64,000 bases of DNA from Psychroserpens sp. SPM9 (GCF_025153525.1 NZ_JANZNR010000003.1:434001-498000); one strand, 5' to 3'. Numbered from the stretch's first letter, positions 27,712-37,000 are shown. Made by a program: numbers and translations. Notes: generated by a model from the letters alone, not told the origin.

Positions 27712-28833
27712 ATGGACAAGACATTTTTCGACTTAGGCGTTTCAAAACCTTTAATTAAAGGGCTGAAAGAACTCAACATAAAACAACCCACTCAAATTCA
27801 GGAAGAAGCCATTCCTGTGTTGCTTAAAAATGAAAACGACTTTATTGGCTTAGCTCAGACAGGTACTGGTAAAACAGCAGCTTATGGATTACCTATTCTT
27901 CAGAATATCAACCCCAAAAAAGACCATGTTCAAGCTTTGATTTTAGCACCAACGCGAGAATTGGTACAGCAAATTCAGAAGCAATTATTCAAATTCACTA
28001 AGTATTGTGATGCTAAAATTTTTGCTGAAGGTGTCTATGGTGGTGAAAAAATGGACATTCAGTTAAAACGCCTGCAACGTACAACTCATATTATTGTAGC
28101 AACTCCAGGACGTTTATTGGATTTTATAGAACGTGGTGAGGTTAATATCAAGCACATCGACACATTGGTTTTAGACGAAGCTGATGAGATGTTGAGTATG
28201 GGATTTAAGCAGGATTTGAATAAAATTCTCAAGTATACCACAGGAACAAGGCATACTTGGTTGTTTTCGGCGACGATGCCTGAAGAGATTCAGAAAATTA
28301 TCAAAACTTATATGGCTGCTGATGCCATACGTGTAGAAATAGACAGAAACAGTATCGTAAATGCTAATATTTCACATCATTATATTGTCACTTCCATTAA
28401 AGAAAAAGTCAATATAATCACGCGTTTACTAGATAAGTATGATGAGGATAGAGGCATTATTTTTTGTAGAACTAAAGCAGGAACCAATCAACTGACAGAA
28501 AAATTAAAAGCTGAAGGTTTTTCGGTTGATGCCTTGCAAGGTGATATGCAGCAAAAGGAACGTGATAAGGTAATGCGCGCATTTAAAAACCAGTCCTTAC
28601 AATATTTAGTGTCTACCGATGTTTCGGCTAGAGGTATTGATGTCAATAATCTTGCATTTGTGATTCATCATCAGCTACCAGATCAGCTGGACTATTATAC
28701 TCATAGAAGTGGTCGTACGGCCAGAGCAGGTAAAACAGGTGAATCTATAGCGCTTATTATTTCTGGTGAAGAACAAGAAATTCAAAACATTCAGAAAGAT
28801 TTAGGAATTAAGTTTAAACAAATGACACTTTAA
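27712..28833 (+). CDS. DEAD-box ATP-dependent RNA helicase, core only
   Basis: 373 residues from the ATG at 27712 (an in-frame TTG six bases earlier is disfavoured). Helicase motifs occur in order: Q motif (KQPTQIQEEAIPVLL), motif I AQTGTGKT, PTRELVQQ, TPGRLLDF, DEAD in VLDEADEMLS, SAT in LFSATMPEE, then IIFCRTKAG, STDVSARGID and HRSGRTARAG. It unwinds RNA duplexes in ribosome assembly or cold adaptation. It ends about 25 residues after the last motif, with none of the basic tail or DbpA RNA-binding domain found in many relatives, so it is the minimal two-RecA form. Probably monocistronic. Confidence 0.94.
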   Translation: MDKTFFDLGVSKPLIKGLKELNIKQPTQIQEEAIPVLLKNENDFIGLAQTGTGKTAAYGLPILQNINPKKDHVQALILAPTRELVQQIQKQLFKFTKYCDAKIFAEGVYGGEKMDIQLKRLQRTTHIIVATPGRLLDFIERGEVNIKHIDTLVLDEADEMLSMGFKQDLNKILKYTTGTRHTWLFSATMPEEIQKIIKTYMAADAIRVEIDRNSIVNANISHHYIVTSIKEKVNIITRLLDKYDEDRGIIFCRTKAGTNQLTEKLKAEGFSVDALQGDMQQKERDKVMRAFKNQSLQYLVSTDVSARGIDVNNLAFVIHHQLPDQLDYYTHRSGRTARAGKTGESIALIISGEEQEIQNIQKDLGIKFKQMTL

Positions 28834-28884
28834 ACTATTTTTAAAACTTATCGGCAAATGGCGTGTTTACTAAATAAATTAGTC

Positions 28885-28892
28885 TACTTTCG
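28885..28892 (+). promoter_or_regulatory. Candidate -7 element (TACTTTCG) upstream of a possible small RNA
   Basis: One mismatch to TAnnTTTG. It lies 52 bp after the helicase stop and 48 bp before a strong terminator. The -33 part is weak (GTGTTTAC around 28863-28870). Confidence 0.35.
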
Positions 28893-28897
28893 CAGCC

Positions 28898-28978
28898 ACT
28901 TAAATACGTAGCAATACGCGTTTAGGTATTACACAAATAGAACTCCTTAGTATGGTCACTAAGGAGTTCGTCTTTTTT
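28898..28978 (+). ncRNA. Candidate small RNA (or helicase 3' UTR) ending in an intrinsic terminator
   Basis: No ORF of note fits here. An ~80-nt segment follows the candidate -7 element and can fold into two hairpins. The first pairs 28903-28910 with 28923-28930 (one mismatch). The second is the perfect 12-bp terminator stem at 28940-28969. It could equally be the 3' untranslated end of the helicase transcript. I recognise no known RNA family. Confidence 0.3.
28940..28978 (+). terminator. Intrinsic terminator after the helicase / candidate small RNA
   Basis: Perfect 12-bp inverted repeat GAACTCCTTAGT / ACTAAGGAGTTC with a 6-nt loop (ATGGTC), followed by GTCTTTTTT. Among the strongest hairpins in the window. 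Confidence 0.9.
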
Positions 28979-29063
28979 GTATATACGACATTATAATTTG
29001 GGATTGAGCAAATGGGATTCAACGACTTTTTATAGTTTGGCTTAAATATTAAAAAAGAAACCT

Positions 29064-29495
29064 ATGAAAAAGCATATCTTATTATTTACATTATTTGCAA
29101 CATTTATTATAGCCTGTCAAAATACAACTAATGCACAGGTACCAGATGCTGTTAAAGCAACATTTCAAAAAATGTACCCTGGTGAAAATGATCCCGACTG
29201 GCACAAAGATTCCAACGGAAATTATGAATCCAATTTTAAAATAGATGGCATAAAATACAGAGCTGATTATGCGCCTAACGGACAATGGATTGAAACCGAA
29301 AGTAGCATCGATGTAAAAGATTTACCTAAAGCGATTAAAGAGGTTATAAAATCAGATTATGACAGTGATGATATTACCGAAGTTGAAAAAGTAGAACACC
29401 ATTCTAAAGGCTTGTTTTACGATGTAGAATTCAAACAAAAAGGAAAAAATAAGGATATTGAGTTTAGAGCAAATGGTGAAATATTGAACCAGTAA
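29064..29495 (+). CDS. PepSY-like exported protein (DUF2874 type)
   Basis: 143 residues. The N-terminal signal ends either at a lipobox-like FIIAC (Cys18) or a signal-peptidase I site near NAQ. The mature part has two PepSY-like repeats: VKATFQKMYPGENDPDWHKD with YESNFKIDGIKYRADYAPNG, then LPKAIKEVIKSDYD with YDVEFKQKGKNKDIEF. The family includes beta-lactamase-inhibitor-like periplasmic proteins in Bacteroidota; ligand unknown. The same strand carries DUF4251 and NTF2-like genes at 74- and 92-nt gaps, so each probably has its own promoter. Confidence 0.86.
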   Translation: MKKHILLFTLFATFIIACQNTTNAQVPDAVKATFQKMYPGENDPDWHKDSNGNYESNFKIDGIKYRADYAPNGQWIETESSIDVKDLPKAIKEVIKSDYDSDDITEVEKVEHHSKGLFYDVEFKQKGKNKDIEFRANGEILNQ

Positions 29496-29508
29496 TGCCT
29501 TTATAAAA

Positions 29509-29520
29509 TGTTAATTAACA
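29509..29520. repeat. 12-bp perfect palindrome TGTTAATTAACA
   Basis: Lies in the 74-bp gap between the PepSY-like and DUF4251 genes. It may be an operator, but AT-rich palindromes of this size also occur by chance; a near copy (TGTTAATTAACT) is at 26771-26782. Confidence 0.3.
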
Positions 29521-29569
29521 ATACAATGCGCTCTAATATTCGTATCTTAATAACTCAAAACTTTTTGGT

Positions 29570-30121
29570 ATGAAAACTAAATTTATGCTGTGCTGTTTGT
29601 TGGTCTCTTTATTATTGTCCTGCAGTTCAACAAAAACAGCAGCCACACCAGAACAAATAGTAGCGCTAGATGCTTTAATTGAAGAACAAGCATTTACTAT
29701 CAAATCAGATTGGGCTTATCCGCAAACATCAAGCGGTTTATTAGCTTTGCAAAATTCGGGCTTGTTAGCACCAGGCGACGCTAATGCAAGTCGGTTTAGT
29801 CTAATGGGAAATCCTAATTTTTTAAAACTTTCAGGTGAAACGATTGATTCTTATTTACCATATTTTGGCGAGCGTCAGGTGGTGACAGATCGTAATGGAG
29901 GTGGTAGCATTGAATTAGAGGATATCATTAGTGATTATGAAGTGGAAAAACAAGAGGATAATAGCTACATGTTAAAATTTAAAGCGAAAAGTAATAACGA
30001 AAGCTACACTATTGTTATAGAGGTTTTTCCAAATCATAAAACAGAAATGATAGTGAGAGGTTCTAAGCGTTTTCCTATTCGCTATACAGGACAAATTGAG
30101 CCTATTTTAGAATCACTATAA
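29570..30121 (+). CDS. DUF4251 domain lipoprotein
   Basis: 183 residues. Lipobox LLLSCSS (Cys18). The mature part fits DUF4251, a Bacteroidota-specific beta-rich domain: FTIKSDWAYPQTSSGLLALQ, FLKLSGETIDSYLPYFGERQ, then GSIELEDIISDYEVEKQED and VIEVFPNHKTEMIVRGSKR. Function unknown, probably attached to an envelope membrane. Confidence 0.86.
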   Translation: MKTKFMLCCLLVSLLLSCSSTKTAATPEQIVALDALIEEQAFTIKSDWAYPQTSSGLLALQNSGLLAPGDANASRFSLMGNPNFLKLSGETIDSYLPYFGERQVVTDRNGGGSIELEDIISDYEVEKQEDNSYMLKFKAKSNNESYTIVIEVFPNHKTEMIVRGSKRFPIRYTGQIEPILESL

Positions 30122-30213
30122 GGGCATTTATCAATGTTTAGAGCTGTCTATTTTAAATCTAAAGTTATCTTATATTGCTGAAAATCTATAACTTTAGTAC
30201 AAATACATATTTT

Positions 30214-30669
30214 ATGAAATCTCTCATCACAGCTTTGGCACTAATTGTAACGTTTCATTCTGCCATAAGTCAAACCTATTCAGGAGATAAAGAAGACATT
30301 GCTCAAATATTAAAAAATACCGAAACATTTTCAGGTTATATAAAAACTTCAGACTATAAAATGATTGGAGCTTCTTACACAAAGGATGCTAAGATTTTTC
30401 CAAATAACAAAGAAATTATAGAAGGCACTGAAGCGATTATTAATTATTGGAAACTTCCTAAAGGTGTATCTATTAAGCACCATAAAGTCACTTCACATGA
30501 AATCAAAATTTTGGGAGATGAAGCCTATGATTATGGTATTTATCAAGGTACAACGTTATTGGGCTCTGGTGAAGAAGTCTCCTGGAAAGGCAAGTATGTA
30601 ATCGTCTGGAAAAAAATAAATGGGACTTGGAAAATGTATTTAGACATCTGGAACAGTATCCAAAATTAA
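30214..30669 (+). CDS. NTF2-like/DUF4440 exported protein
   Basis: 151 residues from the ATG at 30214, where a proper signal peptide begins (MKSLITALALIVTFHSAISQ); a longer in-frame start at 30175 would add 13 polar residues. The mature part is a SnoaL/DUF4440 cone fold: KTSDYKMIGASYTKDAKIFP, EGTEAIINYWKLP, VTSHEIKILGDEAYDYGIYQ and YVIVWKKINGTWKMYLDIWN. Such proteins bind small ligands; none is indicated here. Its stop overlaps the convergent zinc-ribbon gene by 4 nt. Confidence 0.85.
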   Translation: MKSLITALALIVTFHSAISQTYSGDKEDIAQILKNTETFSGYIKTSDYKMIGASYTKDAKIFPNNKEIIEGTEAIINYWKLPKGVSIKHHKVTSHEIKILGDEAYDYGIYQGTTLLGSGEEVSWKGKYVIVWKKINGTWKMYLDIWNSIQN

Positions 30670-30857
30670 TTAATTCCTAAATCCTTTTTTAGCTGATTTA
30701 GCTTTTCTGTAGCATTTTGAAACGTTTCTTTGTTGTCTTTATACTGTAAAGCAATCTTAGTATGGCATTGGCTACAAGTAAACTCCTTTGTGGTTAATAT
30801 ATCTTTTAAATCAAACTCAATTGTAGCATTACATTTTGGACAGGGTATACTTGACAT
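30666..30857 (-). CDS. Small zinc-ribbon protein
   Basis: 63 residues. Two CxxC pairs (CPKC near 6-9, CSQC near 33-36) form a rubredoxin/zinc-ribbon knuckle, followed by a charged C-terminal helix (FQNATEKLNQLKKDLGIN). Likely a structural Zn site. It is the last gene of the yceI operon, 12 nt after the preceding gene. Function unknown. Confidence 0.75.
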   Translation of the reverse strand: MSSIPCPKCNATIEFDLKDILTTKEFTCSQCHTKIALQYKDNKETFQNATEKLNQLKKDLGIN

Positions 30858-30869
30858 AAGCTATGTGTT

Positions 30870-31457
30870 TTAGTGCATACAAGCTGTATCTTTTAATTTG
30901 ATGGCTTTAAATCGTTTCCAAATGGCTTGATCAAAATCTAAAGGCGACAACTCAACTAGTATATTAGTTGTTTGCGATGTATCACAAAGATAAGTTTTTA
31001 CTTTTATGTTTAAAGTCATCATCGCTTCAGAATTAAAGGCATCATAAACTCTAATTTTTCCAATAAAATCACTGTTGGCATCATTGGTTTTCACAAAAAG
31101 AACGGTTGTTTCTGGCACTTCAAAATCTTTCTTTTTATTCACAGCTTTCATGAGTCCGTCATAATAAAACCCCATCTGTTTTTCCAAATCTTTAGCACTT
31201 AACTTTTGGATACCTTCAATATGCCAAACAAACATATAACACCAAAAATCGTCATGATCTTGAGCTCTCCATTGTTTAGCAAAACGAAGGTCTTCGTAGC
31301 CAGCATAATTGATTTCGGGTGCGAATCCGATAGGAAATTTAATAATTTCTTTTAACCAAGTTGTGTCCGATTCTAAAACCCCTAACGATTGCTCTTCTTG
31401 TCCATGCATTACAAAAGCACACATCAAAAACAGAAAAGTGACTAGTTTAATTTTCAT
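30870..31457 (-). CDS. Exported protein of unknown function in the yceI operon
   Basis: 195 residues with a signal peptide (cleavage near MHGQEE). The mature part is rich in aromatic residues (QWRAQDHDDFWCYMFVWHIE) with a helix KDLEKQMGFYYDGLMKAV and a beta-rich C-terminal half (VLFVKTNDANSDFIGKIRVY). I recognise no family. It starts 9 nt after the yceI stop, so it is co-transcribed and likely envelope-associated. Confidence 0.72.
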   Translation of the reverse strand: MKIKLVTFLFLMCAFVMHGQEEQSLGVLESDTTWLKEIIKFPIGFAPEINYAGYEDLRFAKQWRAQDHDDFWCYMFVWHIEGIQKLSAKDLEKQMGFYYDGLMKAVNKKKDFEVPETTVLFVKTNDANSDFIGKIRVYDAFNSEAMMTLNIKVKTYLCDTSQTTNILVELSPLDFDQAIWKRFKAIKLKDTACMH

Positions 31458-31466
31458 AAGCTAAAG

Positions 31467-32036
31467 TTATAAACTTATTTTTACTTCAAAGCCAATAGCG
31501 TCAGAAATCGCACCATCACGCAATTTACTGTTATAACTCACACCCCAAAGCATTCTGTCGATTTTAAACTTTGTAGTCATTTCTTTTTTTTCAAAATTTA
31601 CTTCCGCCTGAAACGAGATAGGTTTTGTAATTCCTTTTAGAGTTAAATTGGCATATATTTTCATATGTGTGCTGTCATGATATTCAACGCTTGTAATCTT
31701 TAATACCGCTTCTGGAAACTGAGAAACGTCAAAAAAATCGGGATCTTTTAAATGATTCACCAGACTTTCATTGGCGTCTTTTACACCGATATCATCACAT
31801 ATAATAGAGTTCATATCAATAATAAATTGACCGCCAGTTATAAGTTGATTTGTTTTTTCAAAATACCCTTCTGAAAAACTTATCCTACCATTATGGCCAC
31901 CAAAATAAAAGGTGTATTCTCCAGACCATTTAATGTCACTTTTAGTGGTGTCGATTTTTAAACGCTCTTGTGCACAGATATTTACGAAAGAGAACATACT
32001 GAATACGACTGCGATAAATTGTGTTTTTAATTTCAT
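31467..32036 (-). CDS. YceI family periplasmic lipid-binding protein
   Basis: 189 residues. A signal peptide (SFVNICAQ end) is followed by the YceI lipocalin-like barrel: KIDTTKSDIKWSGEYTFYF, HNGRISFSEGYF, FIIDMNSIICDDI, HLKDPDFFDVSQFPEAVLKI, ANLTLKGITKPISFQAEVNF and FKIDRMLWGVSYNS. YceI proteins bind isoprenoid lipids in the periplasm. First gene of a three-gene operon (yceI, unknown, zinc ribbon), transcribed divergently from the membrane winged-helix regulator gene. Confidence 0.93.
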   Translation of the reverse strand: MKLKTQFIAVVFSMFSFVNICAQERLKIDTTKSDIKWSGEYTFYFGGHNGRISFSEGYFEKTNQLITGGQFIIDMNSIICDDIGVKDANESLVNHLKDPDFFDVSQFPEAVLKITSVEYHDSTHMKIYANLTLKGITKPISFQAEVNFEKKEMTTKFKIDRMLWGVSYNSKLRDGAISDAIGFEVKISL

Positions 32037-32059
32037 GATTTTTTGATTTTGTTTTGGTG

Positions 32060-32094
32060 TAAAACTAGAGGTGACTCAGGTGAAAAATGTCAAA
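32060..32094 (-). promoter_or_regulatory. Candidate promoter of the yceI operon
   Basis: Reading the minus strand, TTTG (32094-32091) is followed after 23 bp by TAGTTTTA (32067-32060), a one-mismatch TAnnTTTG. The yceI ATG is at 32036. The TTTG box falls inside the first of the three 11-bp repeats. Confidence 0.4.
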
Positions 32095-32120
32095 AAAATG
32101 TAAAAGAAGTGTCAACGGTT
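32088..32120. promoter_or_regulatory. Three direct repeats in 11-bp register: putative OmpR-type operator
   Basis: TGTCAAAAAAA (32088-32098), TGTAAAAGAAG (32099-32109) and TGTCAACGGTT (32110-32120) are contiguous and in phase, sharing TGTmAAa. OmpR/PhoB winged helices bind tandem repeats spaced 11 bp. The site lies between the divergent yceI operon and the regulator gene whose C-terminus is such a winged helix. Confidence 0.5.
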
Positions 32121-32159
32121 GCAAAAAGTCATTAAATATTAAGTTATTTACATTTAATT

Positions 32160-33026
32160 ATGGAAAAACGACCTTTTTACTTTATTACGGGTATTTGTAT
32201 TGTTTTAATACTACTTAGTGTTATATCTTGTTCGGACGATTCAACTAGCAACGATTCAGCAAAAATAAAAGTAGCCTTACGGGAAGCTGGTAATCAATTG
32301 TTATTAAGACAGCAAGATTCTACATCCATCATTTTACCTGTATTGCAAACAGAATCTTCTAAATACCAATTAGCATTTCAAAATCATCTATCATTTGAAC
32401 CTAATGAACTGGTGGCCGTCATCGATAGTAGTTTTACTGTCCTGTCATTGTCTCAAAATTATCGTGTAGAAGTGATACAATGTGCGACTTTAGAAGTAGC
32501 TTACAGTTATGAAATCCATAAAGACGAAGAACAAACACTTATTCCTTGTTCTGGGCGTTTTTTGCCGGAAGATTGCTATACAGTTAGGGTCACGTTTTTA
32601 AACACCTCTCAAGGATTTTTTAGCAGAAATACATTAATCTATACAGGTCTTGCCGCTTTGTTAGTGGTTTTACTAGTGTATTTCAAAACAAAATCGAAAC
32701 GAACGATGACTTCGGAAAGTACTTCGGAAAACTATTCTGAAATAGGTAGTTTTAAGTTTTATCCTGAGCAAAATAAACTGGTCAAAGCCGCTACTGAAAT
32801 TGGCTTATCCAAAAAAGAAGTTGAGCTTTTAGAAATTTTTGTTGCGCATCCAAATCAGGTCATTAAACGTGATGAGCTAAGCAAAAAAGTGTGGGAAGAC
32901 AATGGCGTTATCGTCGGAAGAAGCTTAGATACATATATCTCTAAACTCCGAAAGAAATTAAAAGATGACGATCGTATAAAACTAACCAATGTACATGGCG
33001 TAGGTTACAAATTGGAGTTATTATAG
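32160..33026 (+). CDS. Membrane-anchored one-component regulator: periplasmic domain, one TM helix, C-terminal OmpR-type winged helix
   Basis: 288 residues. The N-terminus is a signal or anchor segment ending LLSVISC (Cys24, lipobox-like). Residues ~25-155 are predicted periplasmic, with Cys108, Cys130 and Cys139. One transmembrane helix spans ~158-176 (LIYTGLAALLVVLLVYF). Residues ~195-288 are a Trans_reg_C winged helix: IGLSKKEVELLEIFVAHPN, DELSKKVWEDNG, RSLDTYISKLRKKL and the closing HGVGYKL. Topology is ToxR-like in logic but reversed in order, because ToxR has its winged helix N-terminal. No kinase or receiver domain. Likely it controls the divergent yceI operon. Confidence 0.87.
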   Translation: MEKRPFYFITGICIVLILLSVISCSDDSTSNDSAKIKVALREAGNQLLLRQQDSTSIILPVLQTESSKYQLAFQNHLSFEPNELVAVIDSSFTVLSLSQNYRVEVIQCATLEVAYSYEIHKDEEQTLIPCSGRFLPEDCYTVRVTFLNTSQGFFSRNTLIYTGLAALLVVLLVYFKTKSKRTMTSESTSENYSEIGSFKFYPEQNKLVKAATEIGLSKKEVELLEIFVAHPNQVIKRDELSKKVWEDNGVIVGRSLDTYISKLRKKLKDDDRIKLTNVHGVGYKLELL

Positions 33027-33028
33027 TA

Positions 33029-34033
33029 TTACTTTCTGTTATTACCGTTATTCTTATACTTTCTGTAACTCGTTCCTTTAGTACAGGCACAATTACTGGC
33101 ATTTTGCAGAAAATCGATTCCAATGGTAATACTATGTGTTCCCGAATTATATCCCGAAAGATCATTAATCGTCAATTGATAAGAATAGGCGAAATAGAAA
33201 TTGTTTTTCATGATACCTGCCATCGGACCCAAATTTAGGGGTTTGAGGTACTGGTCATTTAAAAAACGGTAGGAACCACCAACAAAGTAGTAATCACCAT
33301 CACGGTTAAATTGTCTGTATTTAAAGTTAAGATCGGTTGCCGAACGGCCGTCACTATTAAATAACTGAAAAAACAGAGAAGGTTCGTATTCTACATTTTT
33401 ATTGTATTTATTAGTGAAAACGTATCCTGTATAAGCTTGAAAATTTAAAAGTTTACTAGGTTCATATCCATCATAAAGATCAATCTCTTTATCTAAAATA
33501 TTATTCGCATTAAAACTAAAATAGAATCTGTTGTAGCGGTAAAGAAAGCCTACATCAAAATTGTGATTAGATACCGCTCTATCATCAACAATACTTGGGT
33601 CTACGATTGGGATTTCTTCAGTAGGTTGAAAGTTTTCAATATCTATTCTAAAACTATTGATGTTATAGGATAACCCAAAGGATAAATACTGTTTTGACTT
33701 GTAATCTAAAATAATATGATGCGCAAATGAGAACTTAATTCCCTTCTGACGTGTATTTCCGTTTCTATCATTATACATCGATAGACCAACTCCCGATTGA
33801 TTAGCAATTCTGAAGTCAGCATATAACGCCTGATTATCTGGAGCGTTTTTTATACCTACCCATTGGGTGAGTCCGTTAGCTCTAACTTTTAAATTATCTC
33901 CAATACCAGCATAAGTAGGAGAGATAATAAAGTCATTATCGGCTAAGTATTGTGTCCAAACAGGTAAGTTTAATTCTTGTCCGTAACTAAACGACAAAAA
34001 GAAAAATGTTATATATAGTAGGGATTTTTTCAT
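33029..34033 (-). CDS. PorP/SprF family T9SS outer-membrane protein
   Basis: 334 residues. A signal peptide (LSFSYGQ) is followed by a PorP/SprF barrel: LPVWTQYLADNDFIISPTYA, WVGIKNAPDNQALYADFRI, GVGLSMYNDRNG, ISFAHH-type strands and the end YSYQLTINDLSGYNSGTHSI. SprF-like proteins help a cognate type B substrate reach the cell surface. The gene lies 29 nt after the giant adhesin gene, as sprF follows sprB. Last gene of the locus; convergent with the regulator gene (2 nt between stops). Confidence 0.93.
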   Translation of the reverse strand: MKKSLLYITFFFLSFSYGQELNLPVWTQYLADNDFIISPTYAGIGDNLKVRANGLTQWVGIKNAPDNQALYADFRIANQSGVGLSMYNDRNGNTRQKGIKFSFAHHIILDYKSKQYLSFGLSYNINSFRIDIENFQPTEEIPIVDPSIVDDRAVSNHNFDVGFLYRYNRFYFSFNANNILDKEIDLYDGYEPSKLLNFQAYTGYVFTNKYNKNVEYEPSLFFQLFNSDGRSATDLNFKYRQFNRDGDYYFVGGSYRFLNDQYLKPLNLGPMAGIMKNNFYFAYSYQLTINDLSGYNSGTHSITIGIDFLQNASNCACTKGTSYRKYKNNGNNRK

Positions 34034-34062
34034 TGTAATCGGTTTTAATTTGTTAGGGATTA

Positions 34063-37000
34063 TTACCTGTAAAGTGTGAAATGTCCAACATACTCTTTAT
34101 TCACTGTTGGATTGTTAGGTCTAACCACGTACCAATAGTCACCCGTTGGAAGCTCTGTACCTTTATAACGACCATCCCAATATTCACCAACGCGGTAGGT
34201 AGCCACTTTTCGACCATATCTATCAAAAATGTCGAAGGTTAAATTTGGAAAATCTTCAACACAGCCTGGTGCCCAAGTATCAACAACACCATCACCATTT
34301 GGTGTGAAATAATTAGGAATACATGGGCCATTGATTTCAATTTCAATTTGAGCCATAACTTGACAGCCACTACTGTCGGTCACAATAACCGTGTATATTC
34401 CAGATTCGGTTACAACAAACACATTTGTAGTTCCAAAATCTTCATCATTAAATGTAAATTGATACACTCCAGTTCCTCCAGCTGCATTGGCAATGATTTC
34501 ACCCTGAGAAGCACCCTCAACTAAAAGTAACGACAGCGGGTCAAAACTTTCAATATCAAATAATTCGGTTCTTTGAATACAACCATTGGTATGTCTTACA
34601 TCAATATAATGACCAGTTCCTGGTACGACATTGGAGAATATAGGACTTGGTTGATATGGTCCGCCATTTAACGAATAGTCTAATTGAGTTAAATCTGTAT
34701 TGCTCTCATCAACAGTGACAGTAACCGTATTTGTCGTGATATTATTTTCACATAAGTATTCGATTTCTACGGTTGGATTAATAGTCACCGGATCAGGGAA
34801 TGTGATATTCCATTCAGATTCACAACCTTGAGCATCACGAACAAAAACCGTATGATCTCCACCATTAAGATCGGTAAAATCAAATTGTGTTTGAGTAGCA
34901 CCACCAGTCGTATACACACCATCATAATCATCCAGGCTAACACTATACGGTAAGCTTCCTCCAGAAATATTGACACTAAATTCGCCATTACCTTCGCCTT
35001 CACAAGTTTCTTCAAACAATGAGTCTGGTACAATGCTCAGAATAACTTGAACAGGATCGTTAATAGTGAAATCAAAAGTGACATAACAACCTAAAACATC
35101 TTGTACAATAACATCATATGTTCCAGGAGCTAAGTTTTCAAAAATATTGGTCTCAAAAAATTGATCTAACTGTGGTGAAATCGCATACTTTATAATACCA
35201 GTTCCACCTGTAGCATTTATCTCTAACACACCATCATTATTGCCACTACAGGTTACATCATTTACGGTAAAATCAACTTCTAAAGGAGCTGTTGGTTCGG
35301 TAATAGAAATTGGAGATGAGACGTCATCGCAATCGCCACTTTCAACATAAACAACATAAGTGCCAGCAACTAATTCAGTAAAAACACCAGGGCTATTTTG
35401 AATAGCGTTGATAGTGTTTCCTGAAGTATCTTGAAGTGTATACACATAGTTTCCTAAACCACCTTGAGCTGAAGCCATGATGCTACCCGTATTATCACCA
35501 GCACAATTTATAGTTGGATTTGTAGACTGTAAATTAATCGTTAAATCTAACAACGGATCTACCGTTATTTCATTTGAGACTTCGGCAGTACACCCATTAA
35601 CATCTCTTACATAATAAACATAAGTACCTGCAGGTACAGGGAATGTTGTAGAAGTACTAAAAGACCCTAAAGTTGTAGTAAATGAACTGTCATTACTATA
35701 AGTGTATGGTCCTGTTCCGCCAGAAGTACTCAACGTTAATGCCGATTCTGTTAAACAGGTTTGAGATGTTGTTTTGACAAGGTTTACTTCAATAGGTGTT
35801 GGTTCTGAAATAACAATATCTACGGATGTCATTTCACATTCGTTCCCATCAGAAATACTAATAGAATAAGTTCCAGCGCCAAGATTATTAAAGACATTGG
35901 ATGTTTGCGGACCAGATGTACTTGGTGTTGGTAGTATCGTGTTTAAAGTGAAAATATACTCGGTACCTTGTCCGCCAGTAATATTACTAACCGTTATTGA
36001 AGCATTCTGATCTCCAAAGCAATCTAATAGAGGCGCATTTGGTGTAAAAGTAGCGTCAATTGGTGTTGGCTCTGTAAGTGTAATGTTTTCTGAAGCAATA
36101 CAGCCTTCAGCATCCATAACATTTACAGTATAGTTTCCTGCAGATAAATTTGTAAAGGTTCCATTAGGAGAATACGCAACTGTTGCATCACCTGTGAGTT
36201 CATATTCATAAGTTCCCCATCCACCATCAGCAGTTGCCGTAATAGTACCTTGGCTATTATCACAAGAGACATTTGAAGTTTCTGTGGCACTTAGCGTTAA
36301 AGCTTCGGAAGGTGAACTGATAATCACTGTTGAAGTAGCAGAACAAAACGGACTTTCAGTTTCGGTAATGACAACTGAAAATGTTCCAGCAGTAAGCCCT
36401 GAAACAGTTATCGGGTTTGTAGAGGTATTGGCGTTTACAACTCCAAAAACAGAGGTTGAACTACTATCAAACACTTCATAAGTATAAGCGCCAGAATAAC
36501 CGTTTACTTGCAAATCAAATGTTCCCGTATTGTCACCAAAACAAGTGACAGTCGTAGATGTTGTTGTAAATGTTGGATTTATAGCTTGAGGAACAGAAAC
36601 CGTAGTATCTTCGGTACATGAAGTTACTGTGTCGGTTATAGTGATGGTATACACTCCAGAAGGTACGCCTGAGAATACATTTCCACTTAAGTTTACTGAA
36701 GCAGGATTTGGACTAATTGTATAGGTAAATGATCCAGAACCTCCAGTATTAGTAACAGTTACTTCACCATCATCATTATTACAAGAAGGTAAAACCGAAA
36801 CATTAGGTGTCATTTCAATAGGCGCATAAATATCGACTGAAACTAGATTTCCACAACCATTAGCATCTTGAATTTCTATAGTATGCGTTCCAGAAAATAA
36901 ATTCGAAATAGTAAAAGGAGCGGTTTGTGTTTGAAAAGCTCCACTATCAATGCTATAACTATAAGGAGCAATCCCAGCAGAATCTAAAGTGACTTCTATG

